From Vespa crabro (Eukaryota > Arthropoda > Insecta > Hymenoptera > Vespidae): a DNA stretch of 64,000 nt. Within the stretch, counting starts at the first letter, position 1. Every line of letters begins with the position of its first letter. Made by a program: the position numbers and the translations under genes. The stretch lies in the NCBI RefSeq assembly GCF_910589235.1, contig NC_060973.1, positions 4,285,001-4,349,000 on the forward strand, written 5' to 3'. This document shows positions 1-14,548 of this stretch, piece after piece. The notes beneath the pieces are model-generated. The model saw only the letters and a program-made list of their open reading frames with translations. It made no database searches and was not told the DNA's origin.

Positions 1-314
1 ATATATATATATTATCGATAACCAAATCTTAGTACAATTCTAGTAAAGAAATTGAGTAATATAAGAGTGCCTTTTACGAAGTTCATGGAGAAGAAATAAA
101 GAAAGATATGAAAAAATACATACACGAACTACACAACACATGATAATATCTACAAGGGCAATTTGAAAAGGATTGCAAGTTTTTCAAATTATCCTGGTAA
201 TTACACACTCACACGTGCGATGTGTTAAATCGAGATTAATACAATAAAATTATACATTTTTCCACTTTCGGTCATATATTATTTTCATATTATTTTCTTT
301 TTCACTATAACAAC

Positions 315-315
315 A

Positions 316-364
<49 letters not shown>

Positions 365-430
365 TTAATAATATTAATAATATTAATAATAATAATATTA
401 ATAATAATAATAATAAATAATAATAATAAT
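315..430. repeat. (AAT)n microsatellite, slightly interrupted
   Basis: About 38 AAT units, interrupted by several ATT variants in the middle. It makes a spurious poly-Ile/Asn reading frame on the minus strand. Confidence 0.95.
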
Positions 431-837
431 TCATGATTCATTAGAAAATAAAACAAAGAAAAAGAAAATAATACGCTTTGTATTCATCGATGTGTTCCTT
501 ATTAATAATTATTAACGCGTGGCCACGCGTTTAATGTATAAATCAAAAAAAGAGAAAAAAAAAAAGAAAAAAAAAGATTAAAAAACAGACAGAAGTTGAT
601 TAGAAATTAAAAGCGGGGCTAAAAAGCAATGAATGAAAAGAGATGGATGGATAGATACATAGAAAAAGAGAATATACTGACACACACACACACACACATA
701 TATATACACACACGCTCGTCGCTCTGTCCTTTTTAAAACCGATCGTGCGGGAAACGACGGTTCTCTAACGGGTCGAACCTATTCCTGCACCGCGTCTCGA
801 CGTTGTAAGCCCTATATATATATAATTATTATATTAT

Positions 838-905
838 TAATATTATTTTATTATATTATATTATATTATATTATATTATATTATATTATATTATATTATT
901 ATTAA
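838..905. repeat. (ATATT)n pentanucleotide microsatellite
   Basis: About ten near-perfect copies of a five-base AT unit, flanked by ATT-rich sequence. Pentanucleotide arrays are rarer here than di- and trinucleotide ones. Confidence 0.9.
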
Positions 906-1907
906 TATTAATATCATCAATCGATATTGTTATTCACTAATTGTATACGCATATTTTTCATCTGTTGTGTCCTATTTTACTCACAAGTGCATCTTTTCTC
1001 GTATATATTTTTTTAATATCTTTTTAATTTTTTCTTTTTTTTTTTTTACCGACAGAAAGTTCCGCGCATCGAAAGAGCTTTTTCTCTTCTTTCCTCGCTC
1101 GTCACCTACCCCTCTTCCTCGTTTTTCTTTTTTTTTTGTTCCTATATACATAATTTTCATGCACCACCATTCATTGTATGCATATTGTTTTTACAAACGA
1201 TGGATAAGAAAACAACATAAACACGCATACACAGACATACCATTTTACAAATAAGCTCGCGAATGAATACCAAAACTACGATTTATTTCCTTTTTTTCTT
1301 TTTTATCTTTTCTTTTTTTCTTTTCTTTTATCGAGAGCAATTATAATTTTCGTTCGTTATTTCGAAAATATTTTTGCGCCGTAATAAGACCGTTCCCGCT
1401 GTTTAGTTTATTTTTCATTTTATTGAGATTGCACCACTCGTCGGCCGTACTCCCTGATTTTTTTTTCTTTTTCGTTTTTTCGTTTTATCTCTTTCTTTAT
1501 TCATTCTCTTCATCGTTGCCTTCGTTGAAATTCATATGAACAATTTAAAAAAAAAAAGGAAGAAAAAGAAAAAAAAAGAAAAGAAAATTTTTACGAACGT
1601 TTTGATAACAAGCAAAAAATCAATATATATATATATATATATAAAATGAAATAAAAATAATTAAAAAAGAAAAAAAAAAAATTGAGGGAGTGCTTCCAAC
1701 GAAAAGGATCACGAGATATTTTTCACGTTATGAAAATAATTTTTTATTAATATTATATATGTATATACAATAGTAATAATAATAATAATTATTATTATTA
1801 TTATTATAGTAGTTATATGATAGAAAATAGAAAAGATGAAAAAAAGAAAAGAAAAACGAAGACAATCGGCGCGTGCACTTCTCACGAATGCACACACAAT
1901 TACGTTT

Positions 1908-1908
1908 C

Positions 1909-1951
<43 letters not shown>

Positions 1952-1981
1952 TATTATATTATATATATGTATATGTATATA

Positions 1982-2043
<62 letters not shown>
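1908..2043. repeat. Two (ATT)n arrays separated by an AT-rich linker
   Basis: About 12 ATT units at 1908-1947 and 20 uninterrupted ATT units at 1983-2043, separated by a short TATATGTATA linker. All three plus-strand frames stay open through the array, so the frames seen there are artefacts. Confidence 0.95.
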
Positions 2044-2044
<1 letters not shown>

Positions 2045-2250
2045 CGTGTATCTTTAAAAACGTATTAAGACGAGGCACGCGATTTTTAAACTAATTGTTG
2101 ATATATGAAAACGAAAGGTAAAGCGCAATAGAGTACCACTGATATACCTCAGATCCCACATTTCGCTCGGAATACGCACACAACTACTATATATATATAA
2201 TTATAACTATATATGTGCATATACATACACATGTTTAAACTCTTCGAAAG

Positions 2251-2290
2251 TTGATGATGATGTGATGATGATAATGATGATGATGATGAC

Positions 2291-2337
<47 letters not shown>
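2251..2337. repeat. (GAT)n microsatellite
   Basis: About 27 GAT units with three interruptions. On the minus strand it reads as poly-Ser, but the flanks show no protein-like sequence. Confidence 0.95.
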
Positions 2338-2339
<2 letters not shown>

Positions 2340-2540
2340 GATGTACGAAAAATAAAACGAACACACTTACATTATTTTTTAATTCTAGCACGTAAAGGTT
2401 TACATTTTAACGGAAAAAAATAAATAAATAAAAAATATATAAAAAAATAAAAAAATTAGAAGAAAAAAGAAAAAAAAATTAATAATAATAATAATAATAT
2501 TGCAAGTTGTAGTACGAATAAATGGTCCTCAACACGTTTG

Positions 2541-2543
<3 letters not shown>

Positions 2544-2595
<52 letters not shown>
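2544..2595. repeat. (AT)n microsatellite, about 26 units
   Basis: A perfect AT array lying just upstream of the AATAAA at 2631. Confidence 0.95.
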
Positions 2596-2598
<3 letters not shown>

Positions 2599-2630
2599 CG
2601 ATGCGTTTAGGATGCATCGAGACGATCGAA

Positions 2631-2697
2631 AATAAAGTATTCGTATTTTATACAATAATTTCCACGTTGTTGTTTTTGTTGTTTGTTTGTTTGTTTT
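2631..2697 (+). terminator. Candidate polyadenylation site (AATAAA plus GT-rich element)
   Basis: AATAAA sits at 2631-2636. About 25 bases further on, a TTGTTG and TTTG-repeat GT-rich run extends over roughly 2665-2697. This order and spacing match a metazoan cleavage and polyadenylation site on the plus strand. AT-rich DNA gives AATAAA often by chance; the GT-rich element makes this one better than most. Confidence 0.4.
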
Positions 2698-4993
2698 AAT
2701 TTAATTTAATTTTGTTTTATACTTGTAAATTATTTCGGGTACTTTGATTACGAAATGAAAGTTAAAGAGTGTCGTAGATTATCATTCATTATCGTTGATT
2801 TAATTTCTTCGTAAATTTGATTAGAAGAATTTTGATAATTTATTTTTTTTTCGACAATCATAAAAAAAAGAAAAATTATTTGGATTACTAAAAACAAAAA
2901 ATTTAATTGAACGTATTTTTAATCGATAAAACTACTGTGCTGCGCTGTGTCGTTGATAATATCCTTTATAGATCTTTTTTTTTATCGGTGGAAAGAAAAA
3001 TAATAGATTAATTAATTAATTTATATAATTAATATTTTTCATAAAAAAATAAAATTTACAGATAAATATATACAAGAATTAATTGTTCGTTCAATATTAC
3101 AATAGGATTACATGATATATCATTGAACGTTTCCTTCGTAGACCATTACTGTCGTTGAATGTTTTTATTGTAGACCAGTGTGTCCTATCATTGACTAAAT
3201 TCTTCATAGACGACTATTCTACCATCATTTAATTATTTATCTTTAGAAATTTAATCAGTTCGAGGATTGTGTAGCATGAGAAAATAATTCATTTAAATAA
3301 TTAATATTTTCAATAACCATTTATTCTACTGTACAATATAATATCCTATTTTGTATTTACTTATTTACAAACATACGGTATTTTGTTGTAAAAGTTACCT
3401 ATACGTTACCATTGAGTTGCACTTTTCTTTCTTTCCAATTAATACGCTTGTTAATATGACGACGATGATGATGATGATGATGATGATGACGATGACGATG
3501 TGTTCATTTTCTTATGTATCTATGTATGTAGTGTCTGTGTATATATATACACGCAATAGGGGAGATGAGCGACAATATTTTATAATGATCGATTATAGTT
3601 TCCTATATATCTGAATAAACAAGATAAAGATAAAAATAAAAATAAAATGAAACAAAAACGAGCGAGAGAGAAATAACTTCATTGAATTGGTTAAACAATT
3701 ATAATAAAGAGTATATTATCACGTAATTTTCTACGGTTTTGACTGATTCGACAAAAAAAAGAAAAAAAAAAATAATAAAAAAAAATAAAAAAAACAACAA
3801 TAACAACAAGAAATTATAAAACCAACATCGTCGTCTCCTTTGGTTTATTTTTCTTTTTTTTTTTTGTACTGATGAATTAAACTCCCTTTCAACGCGTTTC
3901 AACGGACAATAAAAGTAGTAATTGGTTTCAACGCGCATCATATATCAACTCTGCTGCTGCTGCTGTTGCTGCTTCTGCTGCTGCTGCTACTGCTGCTGTT
4001 GCTGCAGCTGACTCCTCTCACCTTAATTAATATATCCTTAATTTAATTACATCTCATTTTTTCAAACTCTTGATTCACGAAGAGGATTATAAATTCAATA
4101 CAATTTTCTCTAGATCATCTGAACTCGTGAGAATTTATGTATAAATCTTTTTATATATTTACGTCGTTCGGCTATTCCTCGAATAATAAAGCCTATCGAT
4201 GATGATGATGATGATGATGATAATGATTATGATGATGATTATGATGACGAAGAAATCGTCTATCGTTAGGAAAATTTATAAAGATAATGTTTTATGTACT
4301 AAGAATTCTGTAAGGTACTGAATATAAGCTCTAACTATTATAAATATTCTTTTCTTTTTTTTTGTTTTTTTTTTTTTGTTTATTTCTTTCTCTATCTTTC
4401 TTTCTTCTTCGAGTTTATATTATGAAATGCTTGCAATTCGATTGTACTTTGCGGTCTAGTTATTATTAAAACGGTATAGTATTATCACTTCACAGCGAGT
4501 ACAGAGTGTAGAAAGTTTGTGTCCTGTGTGTGTGGGTGTGTGTGTGTCGTGTGTCGTGTGTATATATATATATATATAACTCGTATTTTTTTTTTTTTAA
4601 TCTATAAGACTTAAAATGAATTGTGCATATGTATTTTATTGTATTGATGATATTGAAAGAATTGCCAATTATTCTTTCTTTCTTTTTTGCTTTTTTCTCT
4701 CGTTTTTTTTTCTCTTTTTTTAACTGACAAAGATGTTTTTGGTCCTTCTCCGTTAGACAAGGTCAAAAGAATTCCAATTGAAAAATATAATTTGAAAATA
4801 AATTATACGACGTTATTACAGTAACGTATAAAAAACTTAATTTGACGCAAATCTAATAAAACATTACATATGTCATGGAGAAATGTTGCCATTAAATCTA
4901 TATAAATAAATTATAATATCCCAGAGTGCGTATTATTAGATTTTTAATATTTCTTTAAAGTTATTTATTTTAAAGTTAGGAGGCCTTTTATAT

Positions 4994-5032
<39 letters not shown>

Positions 5033-6149
5033 GTACGCGTGCTATCTGAGATATTTCAATTTATATAATAATGAAATCAACAATGTTTTACGTTCGCAAA
5101 TCTAACACAGCATAAAATCATAACAAAAACTTCTTGCACGATGTCTTTGTGTTTTCTTTTCGTTTTTTTTTCCTTCCCTTGAGACTTTTTTTAACGTGTA
5201 TTAATCAAAGCACAGCCAGTAAAAAATAATGTGAGTACATACACAAATGTCAAATGATCGAGCTGAGATCTTTAGACAATTTTCTATTAGAGGAAGATTA
5301 TTAAGAGTATCATATGGTTTACGTTAAAAATATAATAACACAAGATACTCCGACATGATACTATACAAATGTCATCCAAATGTTTTTACAACACTTGATT
5401 ATTTTACATGGATTAAAAAAGAAAAAAAAAAAAAAAAAAAGATTATAATTCTGTTTAAATAATGGCAATAATATACACGGCATTAATTATATTAATAAAT
5501 TAATAGGATTAAAATCTTTGGTTCATAGTTCGTTCGTACGTACGATGATTTAGAGAAAGGTTCATTCGTATATCCCCATTAATAATAACTGCAGTAAAAG
5601 GAGTTGAGTAAAAGTTAATTAGATATCACTTGTCATGAATAGTACGAGCATTGAAAATAGCATGAGAAAGTTCATGCTCTCTTCGAATCTTACATTCGGT
5701 AAATAGCATGCATCTTTCTCTCTCTCTCTCTTTCTCACTTCTTAATAATTTCTCATCTAAAAATTTCTATTTTACATTCACCGGTAACAGTCTTCGATTT
5801 GTTCTTTCTTTCTTTTTTTTTCATTTTTTTTTTTTAATATTCAATTTTATATATATAATATTGTAATAATAAAATTCTTTGCATCTTTGCAAATTATTTC
5901 ACCGAATCCTATACTCTAACACCGGTGTCTCCCTATCGTCTTTCGACTTTAACAGTGTATAAAATGAATGCAATAACATCGTGTCACATTTGGTTCAGCC
6001 TGTAGAAATAAGGAAATATGAAATTATTTTGTTTAAAACAAAAACAAAACAAAAACAAAACAAAACAAAATATTGATTAATATATAATAATTCGTTCTTA
6101 CCGTTTTTATGAAGCTTTCATCCAAAATACACACGGAATGTACAACAGA
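2698..6149. other. Intergenic / DENND5 3' UTR region, no coding gene seen
   Basis: Unique AT-rich sequence mixed with simple repeats: GAT runs near 3465-3500 and 4198-4246, a CTG array at 3951-4010, TG plus TA near 4528-4578, and poly-A near 5409-5440. The part next to 6149 should hold the 3' untranslated region of the minus-strand DENND5 gene. I could not choose a single polyadenylation site because TTTATT (AATAAA on the minus strand) occurs several times. Confidence 0.6.
3951..4010. repeat. Imperfect (CTG/GCT)n array
   Basis: About 20 CTG-type units with TTG, TTC and CTA variants, bounded by a PstI-like CTGCAG. No protein-like flanks were found in any frame, so it is treated as non-coding. 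Confidence 0.85.
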
Positions 6150-9100
6150 TTAACATATACTAGAGATTCCATGAGTCAAACTTTTCTCAAGAACAATATG
6201 GAAGTCGCTAAGCGGTTCAAGAATATGTATAAGAAACGTCAAGAGACTAGGATTTCTCAAAAACGAATTCTCCTCGTACATATCCGACGTAGAACGTGCC
6301 TCGCTCATCGGACGTAACATTGGATGAAGCAATTGTTCTCTAAAATAATATTAGAAGTCAAATAAAATAATAATTATTAAAATAATTTCTATTTAAAAAA
6401 AAAAAAAAAAAAAAAAAAATTGTATATATATATATATATATATCCTATGTAATTTACATAAGATTCATCTATACCTTGCTGCCAAACAAATGAACAACTG
6501 AAACTTTCCATCTTTTCCTAAAGTTTGACTAAATATATTAATCTGATCAATAAGATGACTGTAACATCTCAAGATAGTAAACCACCTCTGATTACTCTGT
6601 ATTTTTTTACTCCTATTTAATCTCTGTGAGTAATCGTCCATTTCTTCTAATAAAGATATCTCAAAGTTTTCTTTTACTCGTACTACAATTTCAATTGAAT
6701 TAACAATTATTACATTAATCATGAAATACTTATTTCAACAACAATAATAACAATAACAACAACAACAACAAAAAAAGAAAGGAAGAAAACGAAAAGAAAT
6801 CAACTTACAAAGATAGTCCCAAACATAAAAATTTCTACCAAATATTCTTTGATTTTTAAAACCGAATAAAAAGATTTGTTCAAGAGAAGGTACGAGTCCA
6901 CCCTCCCCACAAAGTAAGGCAGTTAGAGAACTATCTTGGCACTCTCTTCTGTAATAATATTTGACAATCGCATTTACAGCTTCTCCTAAAATAATATTTT
7001 TTAAAATAAATATATTTTGCAGTTTAATTTATTTATACATTTTATTATAGGGGAAAAAAAAATATCTTTTTTTCTTCATTTGTGGGAGATATACTTTCAC
7101 TTGTGCTTACCAAGCATATGTTGCAATTCAACTTCGGATAATATAGGTCGTCTGGGTATACTTGGAGATCTACATCTTGGAGGAGTCGAACACGATTCTA
7201 CCAATTCTTCATTATCAATACTACTTGGTACTAAAGCACCTACTAGCAATCTTTCAGTAGATCCATCATCTATGCCCTTACCAAGCCATCGCCCACAAGG
7301 GAATTTAAATGTATGCCCTGTAACTTCATTTCTTACCACAACGTGTTCTACCATCCATTTAGGAGAAAGACCAGTATTGTCATGACCTATCCGCAAAGTC
7401 GAAAGGACACCTAAATTTTTATGCTAAAACATAAATTAATAAAATATATAAACTACATATACATCCATATATACGTATGTATATATTATTATAAATTATT
7501 AAAATTATTGCCAAATGATACCTACGTGAAATACAAATTCTAGAGCTGCTTTAGGAATTGGAACAGGATTAGTTTCGCACAATGTACCAGATATAGCGAT
7601 CCAACTATTGGCAGAAGTTGTAGCTGCGCTTGCCTTACGACTTGGAAATATTACAACCCTATATGGTAACTTAGTAGTAGGATAATTATTTGTGAAGCAA
7701 AAATAATCGACCGCATTTAACGTCAATAAATGATATAAAAACTGTTCCTTTTCTTCTTCACAGCGTAAAAATGCTGATCGTTTATATTGACTCCTTAAAA
7801 AAAAAATAAATAAATAAATAAATAAATAAAAAAAGATTACGATAAAAATTAATAAAAATAATTTACACACACACACACACATATATGTTTTTTTTTCGAA
7901 TTATTTGTAAACAACATACCTTAAAAGTGCTGTATCAGATAGCAGTGTTTTTAAATGTCGAGATAATAACTTCTTTTCTAATGCTAATCTCACCCATGCT
8001 CTGGCATATCCAATGTGCGTTTTAATATCTGTCATTGCTTGAATATTTCGAATATCAAAAGTCAATGATTCAGGTAAAGGTCGCAAATGCTCCGGTCCAA
8101 TAGCTCTTCTTTCCCCAGGAGATTTGTGCTTATCAGTTCCTCTTGTTGGAGAGACATCAGTCTCCAATGCCAGTTTTGATAAATCTAACAATTATTAATA
8201 AATTTCTGTTACTATCTACATAAGTGTAAATATAAAAATAGCACAAAGAAAAAGAAAAAAAAAAAAAAGAAAGAAAGAAAGAAAAAAAGAAACATGATTA
8301 TTCTCAAAACAAAAAATGAAACCAGCACTCCTTTTTTAAAAACTACATTACTTTCATTACTATTCCATTATATAAGGTGATACGTGATGTGTTAATTTTA
8401 ATCTTAATCATAGATGTATTGTAGGAATATAATTTACAAGCAACATGCGCCTCATGGGACAAAGACTTTATATATTGATCGATAAAAAAAAATAATTTAA
8501 TGAATACAGGATACCGAAACATCATGCTGCAACTAATATGTAAAACACTATTACTTTTTAAAATGATACACGACACGATAAGCGATACGTAAAAGGACAA
8601 GCTAATAAAGTATACAGCTAACGAATGATAAATAAATGATAGCTTAAGAATAGCACATCGCTTTAAAATCACAATGGCAATTAAAAAAGAACATGCATCA
8701 ACAAGAACAAAAACTATATATATACATTTAACAAAATTATTAAATAACAAATATTTTAGAAAGAAAAGATATACCGTCTGAAAATAATTATATTAAAAAG
8801 GATAATTAGTATTGTTAGTCAAACTCGAATATTCTTTACGGCAAGCCAATAACAAGGCTTACCATTAAAATTCTCCTTGATATAGGAAGCAATCTCAAAA
8901 ATATTTCTGCTCTTTAAGGATGCGATTAAACGATCCGGTAACCCAAAAAGTTTATTTGGCGATTTCTTGGGTACTGATAAAATAAAATTAAAATTAGATA
9001 AAAAAAAAAAATAAAAAGGAAAACAGCAAAATACAAAAAGTAAGAAGCTGCTGGTGTAATTAAGTGAAAAAAAATATCTCGAAGAATAAAACATTGATTT

Positions 9101-9535
9101 TGTGTAAGCGGAAATTCATTGGTTGCACGAAAAAAAAGATAAATAAAAAAAAAAAAAAGAAAGAAAAAAGAATTAAAATGTGTGCTAATTTGAAGAGTAT
9201 AATGAAAGAAACAACAGCTATAAGTATTCTTTGATAAATCACTTACAACTAATAGTGCAGGGTATCTACGAATGAGAAACTAATCTCTACTTTAATAGTT
9301 TATCTTAAATAAGTTTTAGACACGTACAATCGAGACGTTTCCGCAGCACGCACCACGCTAAGGCTGCATTTCCGGAACATTATAAAATTCAGGAAATTTT
9401 ATAAAATAATATAATTATGTAAAAAAAAGTGTTCATATTGTTTATTAACACTTTCGTAACATTAAGCGTATCACAGATAAGGGTGCCATAACTATATATA
9501 TATAATATACATATATATATATATATGTAGATGTA

Positions 9536-9590
<55 letters not shown>

Positions 9591-12500
9591 AATGTATATT
9601 TTGAAAGCAATCTAAATATAGTATAGCTCCCAAACAAATCACATAGATTATTTTCAGTTATCGACACCCTTTGTGCACAGTAATAATGGTGCGAACACAT
9701 TATAGCTGTATATATAAGCATCAGTGATGCAGCTACATAAATAAACATATTTTGATCCATGAGAGTATCGTTAAGTAATCACAGTTTATAAATTTCAATT
9801 AGTAGTAGTTTACTTTCGCAAATTAAATTTAATATATCTGAAAACCTGACAAATATTATTCCGACAATATGTTAATACAAGCATCACTGATAAATATAAA
9901 GAGAGTTTATATTTAACAGCATTGGTATTATAATATAAAATAAACAGTTTTAAAGTTTTTGGTTATTTACAAAATAAATTAGTTCAATAAATATTTATAA
10001 ATCAGGCATAACTCACCGGGAGAAAGAAAATTGGGATCTATAGTTTTAGTTGTAACATTACATTCCTCCAATTCCTGATACATTGTAAGATGAGACCAAA
10101 GAGCACTTTTGCCCTGTTTATTTTGTAACCCATGACTCCATATTCTTTCCAATAAATCACAGAGGCTAGCTACTAATGTATTTTCTTCCACGTCAGAAAG
10201 AGATTCACTCGCATGCCCAAGGGCAACAGCTTCAGAGCCCATTTTTTCGACTAACATTCTTTTTGTTTTAGATTTACAATCCTTATCATCAACGCAAGGT
10301 AATATATATATAAGTATATAAGATAATCTTAACTGGTATTGTGGGTAACAAATGGTATATTTTTTTTTTACCTTAAGCAATTTTTCAACGAAAGTCCAAT
10401 TGGCTTGCGCTATCAGTGCTGGACTCATATCCGCAGAGAGCTTTGTTTGTGGTCGTGGAGATTGAGATTCTTGAGGTACTGCTGTTTTACCATTTGACTC
10501 CATAGATTTCATTTTATATTTCCACTGTGTCTGTCCTTTTCTACTACTGCAGATAAAAGTGTTTCTAAATTAATCATATTTACAATACAAATTTTAGATA
10601 TATAAAAAGAAAAAAAAAACAATGACAAAATAAATTCTTATAAAGACGTGTGTATCGAATAAAAAATATTACATACACTTATAAAATTAATTTCTTACCG
10701 AAGTATACTATCGGAATAGCATAAAAACAGAAGCAATGATAATTAATAATCTTATTTACCTAATACTGAAGTAGTCATAAATTGTAATATTTTCAAATAT
10801 GTAAAATTTACCTTTGAGCAGGTTCTTTGTTTAACGCAACCGTATCTAGTAAAGGAAAACTCCTGAAGTATGCAGCTCTATGTGGAACAATCTCTGTTGG
10901 TGGATTGGTTTCAAAATCTACGTTGGTTAATCTCTGTTCCAAAACTTTTTGTGTTTCAGTCATGCTCGTGCATGTCTCGTAACGTGTCGATCTTATAATA
11001 ATTTCACCAACTTTTTTTCTATAACGAATGAAACACGCATATAAATCTAACCATATAAATTTCAAAAGAGATATTATTAGAAAAGTTTCGACAAAGGTGA
11101 CTCTTACTTTAAAAATGTAATTCTATCGTCAAAAACTTTGATATTATAATCGAGTTCGCTCCACGTTGACATAACTTTACTATCAACCAAGGAAGCAAAC
11201 ATTTGTGTTTCTAAAAACCTTGATAAAAATGGTAAATGTTGCGCAGGTTGATCGGATAAAAATGTTGCTTTATCAAAGACATGCATACTGTCTCTATTAT
11301 TCAACCATTCGTCTTTATCTTGACTTGGTAGAATAACAAAATGTTCATAACTACAAAACATTTGTACAAAACGATTCAAAAAAATCTCTCTAATGGCATT
11401 ATTAAAAATGAGAGTTTCTTGATATTCCTCTTGGGGAGTGAGTATTTTTTCATTAATAGTATCCTCCACAGAATCAATATCATCTACATTTACACCTATG
11501 AATATACATAACGACATATAATTAACATTGTACATTAAAAGCGGATAATTTATCAAATTACTTCAATTCTATCTTTACCTGTTCTCTTAACTATATCAAC
11601 AATTCGTTGAAAAGCATCTGTTTGGGGTGTGGAATCAGGTCTGTCCCAATCTAAAACATCATGTAACGAATGCTTTCTACGTGGAAGGTGAAATCCAGAA
11701 CCAGGAAGAGTCAAGCTGCTAGTCATAATGTCACCATTGACATAATTTATGAACATATTATCAGTCCTATAAAATATTTTATCCTTACAAAATATGAAAC
11801 GGTGACTAATTATTAATAACCATAGAAAAGTGCGAACGTGAAAAATACTGACGTACTTTCCCGTTTGTGGTACTTTGTACATATTTAAAAGTGCTCTAAT
11901 CTCAGCAATAAACTGCATCTTATGTGGGAATACAGGTAACTCCTCCGGGAATTGGCTACTTTGCTTATCTATATCTACATAACAAAGATTTGCCTGTAAA
12001 TCAAAGAATAATAATTTTCACGTGATTTTTCCCTTTTATCATTTTTAATAGAGAAATACAAGAAATAGTTTCATAGCGAAGCTCACTCATACTCACTTCG
12101 CTAGCAATTTTTAATACACCACCTTCGCTCTGAGCATGCAATCCCATTATAAATGGAACTGGTGCATCTAAGAAATGATGTAGACTGGCTGGCAATATAG
12201 GTACGTAAACGTGCTGCCACGAAAAGGGAAACAAAAGGGCGGTTATACACTCGGATACTACCATCAGTTTGTTAAAGTCTGAACTTCTGAGTAAAACTTG
12301 ATTCTCCAAAAGGACGCAAGTGAACAACTGTATGACGCAATCAGCCCCCAGCCATGTAAATACATCTTTCAAAGGATAATCCAACATTGGTAATTCTTGC
12401 GATGGCATAGGCTGATGTATAACCAATTCTAAGGGAACTTTAGCTGGCTCATCGTTTGGTATAAAAAATTTTAATGATTTTCCAGGTAATGGTACTGGTA

Positions 12501-13985
12501 CATTGTACAAAAGATTGTACACGTATGATTCTAAACTAAGGCCAGGTCCTGGATGCCTAGGAACACATCTGGAAAAATTTTTTAAACAAATTTAATATTA
12601 TCATTTCAATGGTACTATGGTATTGCAAGTTATTAGAGAAAAAAAAAAAAAAAAAAAGGTACTTGTATAGATTGGTCAGGAACGTTCTGGCCGCGTGAAG
12701 ATAGGGCTGTTGACAGAGCAAAGAAATTGACTTGGTCACTAATAATTTATCTTTGGTTGAATCGTAATAAGCTAATGCTGCACTCGGGGAGTGTGCTGAC
12801 AATTTAAAATGACGTGGCAAGGATCTAGTATTGTGTCCCTCCTGACCCTTTCTCGCCCTGAAATGAAAAATAATTTTTGTTTTTTTCTTTTTTTTTTTTT
12901 TTTAGTATTCTACAATTTCTCAAATACTTATTATTAATATCCGTGAAATGTTATGAACCATGAAAGAACTCACGTTGGCGGTGTACCGTTCTGACCACTA
13001 CTTAATTCTGTGATATGCATCGCTTGCAACGTTTGCATAGCAGCGCATATCTTACGATTACGACACTCTTCGTAGAATACCAGACTGAAACCGTACGTCC
13101 TGTGGCCATCTTCTTTGGTCAGGACAAACGAATGAAACGTCGGCTCGACTGAATGTTTCTGTGTTCGAAATCTCAAACCGCTTGGTAGGCAAAGCTAAAA
13201 AAATTATTAATATTACTATTATTATTATTATTATTTTATTATTAATTTTCTTGTAAAATAAAATGTAACGTACCATACAAACTGCATGCTCGTCGAATGG
13301 ATTCCATGGTACTGAGTCCGGATAATGTCCTAAAACTTTGCTCTTGTATGCTCGATCCAGAGGTGTACATTGTAAAGAGTCTCCTACAATAAAAGGAACA
13401 AACCAACATTATAATATTTATTTGAAGTATATAGCAATATGTAGATGCATATGTTTTTTTTATGTATCTTTTAATTTTAAATATAATTTTAAATAAATAT
13501 AAAAGTAACCTAAAATAAAAATATTTTATATATATATATATATGAAATGTTTATTTAACTCGTACCACATAATATATAAACGTATATATTTATTACGAAT
13601 CTTTTAATTTTCATTCTAATTCTTATAAATAAAAAGCAACTTGAAATAACAAACAAATTCTTTTTTTTATAAATAATATGAAAATAATAATAATAATAAA
13701 AATGAGATAATAATATACGACTTTTCTTTTCGTACGGAAACTCGTTAAAATATCTGGCTCGAACGTATCGCTTTGAAATTTCGAAATAAAATTGACAACG
13801 TGATGAAACTGCAAGAGAGGGAAAAAAAATGCATCGAAGTATTTCCACTTAGCAAACAACGGTCCACTGACTAGACAAGAGCTACTACTTAACGACGGAG
13901 TCAGAAGAGACCCTGACCCGATTACAAAATTTTTAAATGTGTTTTTAAATAAAATGAACGTGATTTCTCTATCTCTCTATCTCTT

Positions 13986-14022
<37 letters not shown>

Positions 14023-14512
14023 GCGCGCGCGCACGTACACACAACACATACACATCTCCTTTCAATCTTCGTTTGCATCCCTTATTTTCATCTCGAAAGT
14101 TAGAATACCGACGCAAACAAAACGAGAAACTTCTCCTTCGTCTTTATGATGCGCATACCATTACGCTATTACTACTATTACTACTATAGACAAAATCATT
14201 ACTACGCGAGACAAAAGAATATTATTAAAAAAAATAATATTTGAATTTCAATTGAATTTCAAAAAAGAAAGTTTATTCAACATTCTTTCGCTCTATCTTT
14301 TCTCTTTACATTTTTTTCTTTCATTAATTTTTTCTCCATTAAAATTTAATGAAAGAAAAAAGAATAATATTCAAACGTCTTAATGAGACAATTTCATTAG
14401 TAAAATAGTAAATTAAATGTTTTGTACAATTCGCGCCAAAATACGAATCGATTAGAGATTATCTTCACGACACTTTCTACAGTTGGGTAAATTGTTTATA
14501 TATATATATATA

Positions 14513-14548
<36 letters not shown>

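Larger units (their letters stand above)
1..2640. other. Non-coding, microsatellite-dense left edge; possible 3' UTR of a plus-strand gene
   Basis: No open reading frame here looks like a protein; every long frame is produced by AAT, ATT, GAT or AT repeats. There are many pure arrays (AAT, ATATT, ATT, GAT, AT) and short homopolymers, with one GC-richer unique patch near 715-812. A canonical AATAAA at 2631-2636 is followed by a GT-rich run, so the stretch could be the long 3' untranslated region of a plus-strand gene lying to the left. That is inference; no coding exon of such a gene is in the window. Confidence 0.4.

Noticed and set aside
760..812. B-box-like GGGTCGAACCT suggesting a tRNA
   Set aside because: No acceptor stem, A box or anticodon arm can be formed around it.
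250..2391. Several open frames of 60-95 codons on both strands
   Set aside because: They consist of poly-Ile, Tyr, Leu or Ser from AAT, ATT and GAT arrays and have no protein-like flanks.
7017..7396. Plus-strand 122-codon frame over DENND5
   Set aside because: It is the antisense shadow of the PLAT-domain exon, whose minus-strand frame matches the family.
7522..7526. Donor GTATCA at 7522/7521 for DENND5 exon 14
   Set aside because: It gives a stop codon in the next exon; the donor GTAGGT four bases earlier keeps frame and gives the conserved residues before the PLAT core.
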